A stretch of DNA of 64,000 bases from Culex pipiens pallens (taxonomy: Eukaryota > Arthropoda > Insecta > Diptera > Culicidae). Positions within the stretch are counted from its first letter, which is position 1; each line of letters starts with the position of its first letter. A program made the translations under genes and the position numbers. This document shows positions 33,101 through 45,100 of the stretch, piece after piece. The notes below the pieces were generated by a model that was not told the origin of the DNA, did no database searches, and saw nothing but the letters and a program-made list of their open reading frames with translations. The stretch covers positions 34,251,692 through 34,315,691 of the forward strand of contig NC_068937.1 of assembly GCF_016801865.2 (NCBI RefSeq), read 5' to 3'.

Positions 33101-36100
33101 GCAGAAATATCTGCCGAACGTGCTCGGCAAAGTGATATTCTGCCGAAATCTCGGCAGAAAATTCATTGTTCCAATATTCTCGGTTAAATTTAACCGATAG
33201 TTCGGCAGATCTAAGCAAAATGCCGAAGTTCGTCAGTTAAATTTAACGAAAATCTCGGCATGTCCAAAATCTACCGAGTTCGGCAATTCAACTGTCAAAT
33301 TTGCTAGAAAGTGCCGAGCTGTTCGGTTAGATGTTGAGGTAGCCATATTTGTTTTCGATATGAGTAGTGCTCACTGAACTAAGTTCCGGAACTTTGGATA
33401 AATCGGGATTTATACTTGAATTTCTACAGGATTTCTGCTTGGATTTCTACTTGAAAGGTAAACATTTTTAATAACATCTGTTAGGAAAAATAATATCTAA
33501 AGGGTCTTTCATTTGCAGCTTTTACCAAGGAAATGCATGACGATGGTGCTTGGTAGAAGTATAGGATTCATTCTGGTTCAGATTGTATTAGATTATACAT
33601 AAAAAGAGCAATAAATATAAAAAAGCATGCATGCATATTGTTTTAAAGCTTTAAATTAATTGCGAGAATCTCGATTTGGTTTTATTATGATAAATGCCGA
33701 GATTTTCGGTTGAATTCGTTTCAGGGATGCCGAGATTTTCGGCACAAAAAAGCTGGCTGTCAAAATTATTTTTGCCGAGACTTCGGCAGATGAATTTTCT
33801 GCCGAACTCTCTGCCGAGCGCTCAGTTGTTCTGTTTTCGGCAGAATTCTGCCGAAGTTCGGCATAAAAAACTGAGCGTGTATTTAGATTTTTGAGTTGAA
33901 TAATAAAAAATGCCCTACATTTTGTTTCGAAATATATTTTTTTAAATCCAAATTTAGTGAAGATTTGTATAGTTTATTTAAGATAAATATATAATAAAGC
34001 ATAAAAAGTTGTTTCTGTGATTTATACATAAGTTTTTCAGAGTTATAACGGCATGATTCGGACGCTTCGAAACCCAGCAACCTTGTCTTGTTTTATAAAT
34101 TATTTGGATATAAGTTCGCATTATGAATGTCAAAACCGAGTTATTTGATGATTTCTAACATCAACTGTCATTTAAAGTTTGTTTGAACACTGTAGTTAAT
34201 GCCAAAATAATTATATAAAATAAAATTATAAGTTTACCAAAGATGTGAAACATTTCACTGAAATATTTCATAGGCGTACGATTCACCGGGAAGGCAAAGC
34301 AAATATTTATGGTTTTAAATTCCTTACATTCTATCAAATTCTTATATAAAATATCGATTGTTTTGATGTTAACAGCTTATTTGAGACCTAAAGATTGCCA
34401 TTCACTAACATTTCAGTCCAAATTTGTGCGGTTCATAAGCAAAATCGAGTGTCCGGAATTCGAAGCAAAAGTGTCCGGATTTCGAATCAGCTTTTAGCAG
34501 CTTTTTTCTACATTTCCAACTTATTACATGATTTTTTGCCAGCTATAACAAAAATGATATGCTACTAAGTGTCCGGATTTCGAATCATGACGTTATTGAA
34601 ATGATTTGCAAACCAGAAGCAACACGTTCCACTGCTCAACCTCACAACATCCGATCAATATTTTCTCAGATTGCATCATTCGGCGAGGTGTGTTCCCAAA
34701 TGTCGTAAACAAAAACAATCCCAGCCGAATCGAAAAAACAACAAACAACTAATTACCGTCTCACATTCCCAATCGTTCAAAAGTGATCCAAAGGCGATTG
34801 CCAAACAATGGAAAAGTACCGAAAACAACGCTCTGTTTTTTGTGAGGTGCGGCGCCACGACCTTGAAAGCTTAGAAGATAAATTTACGCTCAAAACATTG
34901 CCCACACCACTTCACTTCCCCCTTTTTATTTTATTTTGTTCGGTTATGCTGGCCACGCTGTTTTTTTTTCTACTCCACGTGCAAGAAATCACGTAGGCGC
35001 GTAGTAGGCTGGGTGTCAAAATAAACTAAATCTCGAAAGGAGTGAATCTTGGACGGCCACGTGGATTTTCGTTTCAAAAAGAAATCCATGGCCTACGTGC
35101 AAAAGGTTGCGCATGGTCGGTGGTGAGGTGAGGTTAGGAAGTTGGGGGAGCAGCGCAGCAGCATGGTTGCTTGTTTTTGTTTTTGTCGCGCGATTACTTT
35201 TTATTTTGGCTAAGACGCATTTTCTTCACGTCCGCTCTGTTCGCCCTTTTCTATGCATAACAAACGCGCACTTTTGGGGGTGTGTGCGTGAAGTCGAATA
35301 TCGCGTTCTTTGCATGTATTTTACCGGCTTGCTGCGATGGTGTTGGTGCAGCCGCCGGCACAAATTGCGCAAGAGTGTGCGTTTTCGGTAGCGTAGTATG
35401 AGTGCTGCCAGGTGTTTCAACTAATACAAACACGACGTTTAATGTCTTTCTGTATAGAAATTTCCACCCGAAAATCAAAATATTATTATCATACTTGGCG
35501 TTGCAAAACACGACTGAAAGGAGTTTGCGCACATCAGTTTGGGAGTATCAGACGATTTTTGAATAACTAGTTTGTTTATTTTAAGTGAAAATTTGTTTTT
35601 TAGGGTGATGAAACAAATTTTCAATACAAAATAGTCGAACCATCTAGAAATTATGGACAACAATTTTGATCTGACAGTTCTGTCAAGGTGTCCTCCTATT
35701 ACGTGTTCCACGTTTTGAATAGAACAATCTGGAAATGTCTAGCCTTCGGTGCGCAGCACCTGAGTTTGTTTAATAGCCTGTCCCATTTTGAGGTCATGTC
35801 GAGGAATTTCAGGTGCTCACTTCTTAAATGATAGATTATGATGTTAGGAACAATGTTTTCTTAGACAAGAAAAAATAATAAAATACTTTCTCGCACCCCC
35901 TAGTCGATTTACTGAAAAAAGTCACTTTTTTGAACAAATTTTCTAAAATCGCTTGGAATCAATACAAAAACTGTTTCGATCAGGTGTGTATTATCTTCAA
36001 ACGATAGGTTTTTGTCCATAGATTAAGATGCACTATCAATATTGGACCAAAATTTAAGTTTTTGGACTCTCCCAGGCGGATTTGTGTCGAAAAAATCGCA

Positions 36101-39100
36101 TTTTTTCGAAACTTTTTTCAGAAATGTTCATTTAATTTAGGGTAGCCTATTTTTCCCAGTAAAACCAATACATGCAGCTTGTAGGAAATTTCATGGCGAA
36201 CATTTTTCCCTCTGAGAAAATGCAATTTCGACACTCCAGAGCCGAGATATTTGAGTTTTAGTGAGGAAAAAAGTGCCAATTTTCAAAATTTCTCAGAATT
36301 CAGAAGCAAGGCCTACTAATTACACGATGTAGCAAGCATATGTCTCAAAGGTCAAGGTATGCTTTTTTATAGTAATTTTGGCGGCTGAATCCAAATCTGA
36401 AATCAAATTTCGTGTAAACAGTGATGTTTTGGAGCTACACCCTTTTGGAATGTTATTTGCGTGTTTAAGAGGCAGTTTTTGTAAATATTACTCGGTTTGT
36501 TCTAGAGGTCGTATCGAGGTGCTCCGATTTGGATGAAACTTTCAGCGTTTGTTTGTCTATACATGAGATGAACTCATGCCAAATATGAGCCCTCTACGAC
36601 AAAGGGAAGTGGGGTAAAACGGGCATTGAAGTTTGAGATCCAAAAACATAAAAAATCTTAAAATTGCTCGCATTTTAGTAAAACTTCATCATTTCAAAAC
36701 ACTCTTAGATGCATTCGAAAGGTCTTTAGAAGCACTTCAAAATGAGCCATAGACATCCAGGATTAGTTTAACTTTTTCTCATAGCTTTTGCGGGTTTCGC
36801 CTCGTAAGCGGAAGGTGATGGGTTCGATTCCTGTCTGGCTCGGCAAAGTCAGATCCCTTAAAAGAGTAAATATACTCACTGGGAATACTGACCGGTAGGG
36901 GATGGGTTTCGACTAGCGGCGTGCTGGGTTTCCAATCCAGAGGTCGTGAGTTCGATTCTCGTACCGGGATGATGAAAAAAAAAAAAAATTACTGTTAAAA
37001 ATGGATTTTTTTAAAACCTCAAAATCTTTTTGCAACAGCCTCCAACACCCATACTCTTTTAGCTCAAAAGTTAGGGAATTTCATGGACTATAATCCTACG
37101 GTAATAACTTTTTGGCCAATCGCAGTTTTTCTCATAGTTTTTCGATTTTTCTATAAAAAACATTTTACAACGTTAGTTATTGTCCCTACAGCATCCATAG
37201 CGGCACTTTTTAGTCTCAATTTTGTCATATTCGAAATCCTTGGAAACTTCAAACTTCAATGCCCGTTTTACCCCACTTCCCTCATCTCATCTCATCTCAT
37301 CCAAATCGGAGCACCTCGATACGACCTCTAGAACAAACCGAGTAATATTTACAAAAACTGCCTCTTAAACACGCAAATAACATTCCAAAAGGGTGTAGCT
37401 CCAAAACATCACTGTTTACACGAAATTTGATTTCAGATTTGGATTCAGCCGCCAAAATTACTATAAAAAAGCATACCTTGACCTTTGAGACATATGCTTG
37501 CTACATCGTGTAATTAGTAGGCCTTGCTTCTGAATTCTGAGAAATTTTGAAAATTGGCACTTTTTTCCTCACTAAAACTCAAATATCTCGGCTCTGGAGT
37601 GTCGAAATTGCATTTTCTCAGAGGGAAAAATGTTCGCCATGAAATTTCCTACAAGCTGCATGTATTGGTTTTACTGGGAAAAATAGGCTACCCTAAATTA
37701 AATGAACATTTCTGAAAAAAGTTTCGAAAAAATGCGATTTTTTCGACACAAATCCGCCTGGGAGAGTCCAAAAACTTAAATTTTGGTCCAATATTGATAG
37801 TGCATCTTAATCTATGGACAAAAACCTATCGTTTGAAGATAATACACACCTGATCGAAACAGTTTTTGTATTGATTCCAAGCGATTTTAGAAAATTTGTT
37901 CAAAAAAGTGACTTTTTTCAGTAAATCGACTAGGGGGTGCGAGAAAGTATTTTATTATTTTTTCTTGTCTAAGAAAACATTGTTCCTAACATCATAATCT
38001 ATCATTTAAGAAGTGAGCACCTGAAATTCCTCGACATGACCTCAAAATGGGACAGGCTATTGTTTAATCATATCAGTTTTATAACACTGATAAACGTGTG
38101 TTTTCAAGTGACTCTCTTCACTTTCAACCAGTAGATTGCCGTAAACACTTGTTTACAGTTCCAATTAGATATTTACAAACAACGCAAGTATTTATAAATT
38201 CAATCTACACTGTCTGCGGGTTTACTCATCTCAGTAGGCACACATTTTCTTCTTATTTTCGCCATATGAGCGATTACTTAAATTTTTATCGCTTTCTTCG
38301 CAAGGGTTCTTACTTTTCTTCGTTTTGAAAGAAAGGAAGAAAAAACATGCAAAGAAAAAAAACAACGAGATAACACTCTTGGTCGACCGCACAACCACCA
38401 TCAGGAATCGCTGAGTTGTGTTGTGGTTGAGGGTAGAAGAAAAAAGAATCAAAAGCAAACTTTTTATGGGCGTAGGTACGTGAAAAGACACAGCCGCCTC
38501 TGATGAAAGAGGAAGAAATCGTTCGCGCTGAGACGCGGTGTGATGGAAATGTTCTGGAAGGAAGGTCAAACCCGTAGCGAACACTCCTGGCTTGTGCAGG
38601 AAATCATCTGCGACGCAGGTGTTTTTTCAAAATTTGGAAATTTTAGCTACGTCAAAAACACGTTTTTCACGTTTTTTTTTTCAATTGCATATTCAGAAAT
38701 AGATGAAAAAATAAATCCAGGACTTGATGAGAAAAAGTTGAAGGTGGTTATGTTACAGACATGACCAGTATGACCAGACATCACAAACTGAGGCCTTCAA
38801 TATTTCAAACTGTGTGAGCAACAAAGTTTCATAGATCTTTCTTCAATGAAACCTTGGTCGGTACTGAAAATTTTTGATGCAAATTGCTAACTTATGTAGG
38901 TTCGTAACTTGTTGTGTTTTCGTAACGTGAAACACTTTTCATTTTTCTGGATTGACTCCGCATCAGAAATAGAGCTCTAAGGAAAAAATTTTTTTTTTGA
39001 TAATTCATTTCGATTAACACTCAGAACTCAGAAAGAAAGAGTTTTTTTTAGAATTTTATAAACAACTTTAAACAATTTAATTATAAAAATTATGTGAAAC

Positions 39101-42100
39101 TTTTTTTTTTCAAATTTAAATGCAAAAAAATATACTTCTTGACTTAACATGAATTCTCAAGCGTTAATATTTTTTTCGTTGTTTTTGTAATTGTAGTGAT
39201 TTAACACCTTGAAAAAAACCCAAGAATTTTTATTCAAAAACTAAAAATAGCCAAATTTAGAAATGCAACAGGATAACAAAATTAAAACACTACAATTTAA
39301 AAAATATGTCATTTCAAAATTTAAAAATCAAATATTCAAATATACAAAAATCAGAAAGTTAAGAAAATTCAAAACAATTTGGATTAAAAATAGGGTATAT
39401 GACCCTATATTGGACCTAGTACCTATTTTGGACCTATTTTTATCAATCGAGGTAGTTCAGGCTTTTAAAGTACGAATTTACGGAATCCAACCAACAGAAA
39501 GTGTAAGCAGGATCGTTTTGTAGCTTACCTCTTCCAAAAATGTTAACATTTTTGATTATTTCCGCTTTTTCAGCCACTTTTTCCAATGCCATTCGTATTT
39601 CCTACCATTTTCCTAGCACATCGATTAGGTCTAAAACCATTGAAACAACTTATCTATTATCGGAAAAATCTCAAATCAAATTATTTTTTTCAAATCAGCC
39701 GCGTTGGATCAGTTTTTGGAGCTACTTTGCCGTCGGTTCAAGGCTATCACCAACACATGTATAACAAGGTGTTGCCAGTGTTGTTTATCAATTTATTTAG
39801 ATATTTCATTGAAATTAATTGAAAATTTTTAATTTAATATTTTGAATTGCGTTTCTTTACTGTAATTATTTGAAAGAAATCTAAGCTTTAAAAAGCAAAT
39901 TAACAGAAACAATGAAAATATGTTTTTTAAACGATAAAAATGCAAATTGATGACGATAAAAATGCAAAATATCCCAAAATTTAAACTGCTGTTGATTTAT
40001 TTTTGTCTTAACATCATTATCACCAATTTAGCTGCATATATTTTTAATTTCTGCTTCAAAAAATGCAAACTGGCTACCCTGTTGGAATTGAAGTGGAAAC
40101 GATTGAAAAACCTAAAGGGCCTAGTTCATTAAATCGTCAGCTGTCACCGTGACAGGAGCTGTCAACATTGCTTACGAGTGGTTTTTGAAAAAGTCGTATG
40201 AATCTAATTTAAAAAATCTTGGGTTAGTTTTGAAAAGATCCTTAACGCTAGTTGTAAACAAATCAATTTTTCGATCAGTTCTCGATCAATTTACAAAAAA
40301 TGCTTTGAATTGTAATCTGCACGCCTTTGGTTTATCAAACCGAGTAAGTGTGCGTGTTGCCGCCGCACGCCGCAATTCGAGTTGTCAAAATTTCAACCAA
40401 TCAGAGGGTGGGTTCAAAATAAGTTCAGCGATGTCTCCAAAATACATCCTTTAAGTCCAAAAAGCATCCAAAAAATGTTTTACTTAAAATGCTTATTACA
40501 ATCAAATGGTTAAATCATTTTCAATTTTCAATAGAGCAATTCCATGTCAAATAGGGAATCGGTTGTACCCGACCCTCTCCGATTTCAATGAAACTTTGAA
40601 GACATGTTAAAAAAAAAAAAGCAATCCACTTTAACGACCCCCGGGTCTTTTGTGGTCTCTGTTGCAAGTTTCTGCTTCTGGCGTCCGAAGGTTATGTGTG
40701 GTGAGTCACCCAAAACCTCTTTTACGCAAATGGACCGACGTTTTACTTCCCCATCCGATAGAAGGCCAGGAGGATAAGGCGGGAATCGAACCCGCGCCCC
40801 ATAGCAACTTAGGGATCGGCAGCCGAAACCGCTAACCACCGCGCCACGAGGCCCAACAGAAGACATGTTATCCTAGGCATATATAAGCAATTTTTGTGTA
40901 CATGGAGCCAGTTACACTCGATAATGACATTTGAGAAGGGTGTAAGTGTTTTGAATATTTTTGTATTTCGTAATTTAAATATTGCTGTATCTCGAAGCCG
41001 TTGCATCATATCAAAAAGTGGTCAAAGACAAACTTGTAGGAAATTGGACGAGCTTTCTGAAAAAAATACACTGAAAGAAAAATACACGCCACTTTTATGA
41101 GATTTTTTGATTTTTAAGTTTAAAAGTCAAATTTGAAGGTGAGCCCACGATTTTTTTTCGTTCAAATTTTTTGTAAAATAGCCTAAGATGTTACAAAAAG
41201 ACTCACGAAAAATGCAGGATGGAGCAACTCACCTAAAAAAATACAAAAATAATTTACTGAAACTGTTTTTTTTTTTAAAAACGGTGCTATAAACCTCAAA
41301 ATTTTCAAAAACCGAGCACGAGAGTCGATTCGGCAGACAATTTTACATAAAAGTCTCCATATTGACCATTGTCCTAAGTTCAATCCTTGTGAAGTTAAAT
41401 GTCAAAAAATAGGTTTTTTGATGGTTTTTGGCAATTTCTATATGACAGACTTGATTTTTCAGTCTCGAAAATATTTTTACCGGAAAGCTCGTACAAGCTC
41501 CATTCGCAAACGTCAACTGAGATAAGTTGTATCAGCAGAAACTAAGCTAGAGACAAATTCTACTTTCCAATAATTTCGTAGCCGGCCTATTGGATATTGG
41601 ATCGGTTGAGCATACAACCACACATTCTTTTGTAATACTTTTAGCCGATAAAAATATAAAACAAAGCATGAAATCTGTGACCTCTAACACTTAGGTATTT
41701 GCGTTTTTCTCTAAAACAAAACAAAGTTTCATTGTTTTTTCCGATTTGAAAATTTGAAGGACGTGTGGATGAACTATGTCAAGTATTCTTGTAACGAATA
41801 GAAAACGGCTATGTCTAATTTCTATCAAGTACTAGTTTAATTTTAGTTCTTTTGTGAAACTTTCAAAAGTTTACAATAAATATTTCAAGAGATTTCCAAG
41901 AATAGTTAGACAATCCGTGGTAAACAATTAAACAAGCTATTGTTAAAAGGTTGTTAATGAGGTTGCAACAAAATAAATTGTTTCTCTTAACTTGCTTTGC
42001 AAACAAGTGAGTCAAACGAAAAAAACTATACATAATTCAATCCAATGTTATTTTTTCTAGAGATTTCTAATACTGCTTAGCTCAACCACATCCGAGCCGA

Positions 42101-45100
42101 GTTCAGATCAAGGCAATTCACTGAACCCCGCAAAATTTAGGTCGTTTCAAGCTGTAAAGCCAACCACCACAACGTTGAACATCATCCAACAGTGCAGTTG
42201 CACTGTCCAAGTCTTCAAGTGCCAACGCACCTCTCAACCGCGGTCAAGAAAAAAAACCCCAACTATAAATAATCGCTAATTAAGCATTCGAAGTGCGCGC
42301 GAGATGTCTACCTTTAGAGTGATGCACATTAGAATGCAAGTCGCCGGCCGGCCGGCTTGCCAACCAGCTAGTACACACCCCCAACCAATACAATGTTCTG
42401 CTCGTAACTGCGAGAATCTCGAGACAATAATGCAGTCAGCAGCGGTTCAATGTCATCCAGTGCACCTTTCACCGCAATCTTGCCTGTTTGCTGAGCCACT
42501 TGCTGTAGCAAAAAAACAAATAAACAACAGAGCAAATATTACTTCACTTTGTTGATCACAGACAAGCAGGTTGGAATTTTGACAGTTTGTGTTTCAAAAA
42601 ACGTCCACCAGATTGCGCTAGTATCAAGATGCTTAAATAACGAGTAACGTCCATTTGTCTGTGCTTAAATGACTAAATCGTCACCACAGGATCATAAATT
42701 TGACGCAATCTTAGTCCACACGATTCGAAAACAAACCCCAATTTGGGGCGCGGCGTCGACCTGAAGTTGTTTTCGTACTCTCCGTACCGTGTATCAAGTT
42801 TTGTTCTATTTTTGAACAACTAACTCGCGCGAGCACCCCCGACGGTCGAGTCTTTGTTGTTGTTGTTGTTCGATTATGTTTTGGTAGTGGCGCGGCACGA
42901 ACCGGTTTAATTGTTATTTTGATTCGAGCACGCCGCCTCGTTGAGTGAGTAAGCAGGAAGTCAGGTTGGAAGAGAACTTGCGAGGGGGCGAGAGTAGGTT
43001 TGATGGGAAATGTTACCTCGTGGTATTTGGAGCCGGTTTGGGATAGATTCTTGTCAAAACAAACAACAGACTCTGCTTGGTTTGAGTCTTTGCAAAGCAA
43101 AGCCTGCTCAAACCCAATCAAAAAGTAAACAAAATAAAAACTTCAAAAAATCAAAAAAATGAAATTAGAGACTTAAAATTAAATCAATCTTAAACTAAAA
43201 AAAAGCAAAATTCAAAAACATAAAAAAATTAGGGTTCAAAAATTCACAAAATCACAAAAAAAATGCAAATTAAAAAAAATCATTCAAATAAAAACAAATC
43301 AAATCATAAAAAAAGGTTTAAACACTCAACCGTTTAAAAATTACAACAAAACTCTAAAATTCAAAAATTCTTCAATATTTTACAGTTTACAATTCTTAAA
43401 ATTCTTAAAATACTTAAAATTCTTAAAATTCTTAAAATTCTTAAAATTCTTAAAATTCTTAAAATTCTTAAAATTCTTAAAATTCTTAATATTCTTAAAA
43501 TTCTTAAAATTCTTAAAATTCTTAAAATTCATAAAATTCTTAAAATTCTTAAAATTCTTAAAATTCTTAAAATTCTTAAAATTCTTAAAATTCTTGAAAT
43601 TCTTAAAATTCTTAAAATTCTTAAAATTCTTAAAATTCTTAAACTTCTTAAAATTCTTAAAATTCTTCAAATTCTTAAAATTCTTAAAATTTTTAAAAAT
43701 CTTAAAATTCTTAAAATTCTTTACATTTTATAAATTCTTAAAATTCTTAAAATTCTTAAAATTCTTAAAATTCTTAAAATTCTTAAAATTCTTAAAATTC
43801 TTAAAATTCTTAAAATTCTTAAAATTCTTAAAATTCTTAAAAATTCTAAAACTCTTAAAATTCTTAAAATTCTTAAAATTTTTAAAATTCTTAAAATTTT
43901 TAAAATTCTTAAAATTCTTAAAATTTCTAAAATTCTTAAAATTCTTAAAATTCTTAAAATTCTTAAAATTCTTAAAATTCTTAAAATTCTTAAAATTCTT
44001 AAAATTCTTAAAATTCTTAAAATTCTTAAAATTCTTAAAATTCTTAAAATTCTTAAAATTCTTAAAATTCTTAAAATTCTTAAAATTCTTAAAATTTTTA
44101 AATTTCTTAAAATTCTTAAAATTCTTAGAATTTTTAAAATTTTTAAAATTCTTAAAATTCTTAAAATTCTTAAAATTCTTAAAATTCTTAAAATTCTTAA
44201 AATTCTTAAAATTCTTAAAATTCTTAAAATTCTTAAAATTCTTAAAATTCTTAAAATTCTTAAAATTCTTAAAATTCTTAAAATTCTTAAAATTCTTAAA
44301 ATTCTTAAAATTCTTAAAATTCTTAAAATTCTTAAAATTCTTAAAATTCTTAAAATTCTTAAAATTCTTAAAATTCTTAAAATTCTTAAAATTCTTAAAA
44401 TTCTTAAAATTCTTAAAATTCTTAAAATTCTTAAAATTCTTAAAATTCTTAAAATTCTTAAAATTCTTAAAATTCTTAAAATTCTTAAAATTCTTAAAAT
44501 TCTTAAAATTCTTAAAATTCTTAAAATTCTTACAATTCTTACAATTCTTAAAATTCTTAAAATTCTTAAAATTCTTAAATTTCTTAAAATTCTTAAAATT
44601 CTTAAAATTCTTGAAATTCTTAAAATTCTTAAAATTCTTAAAATTCTTAAAATTCTTAAAATTTTTAAAATTCTTAAAATTCTTAAAATTTTTAACACTT
44701 CTTAAAATTTTAAAATTCTTTAAATTCTTAAAATTTTAAAATTGAACATTTTTGACAGCAGATCTAAAAATTCTTAAAATTTGGAAATTTAATAGCTTAA
44801 AAATCTAAATTTCTTAAATTCTAGAAATTTATTGAAAAATTTAAAAATAAATTTATAAAAAATCGGTTTTAAAAATTTTGGTAAAGTTTTAATTTTATTT
44901 TTAAATTTTTATGCTGCTAAATTTTTGTGAACTTTTTTGTTTAATTTTGGAAATTTAAGTTTCTAAATAATTTAAAATAATAGAAATAAGAAATCAGAAA
45001 AGAAATCAAAATATTTTAAAATTGTAGAAATTATTGAAAAATTGAATTTTGGATTTTTGTACGGTTTGGACTTTTTGGACATTGGATGAGCGTAAAAAAA

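Noticed and set aside
43721..44698. 325-codon Arg-Ile-Leu frame on the minus strand
   Set aside because: Same satellite in another frame.
43594..44739. 381-codon Phe-Leu-Lys frame
   Set aside because: Product of a 9-bp satellite; starts at TTG and has no flanking gene structure.
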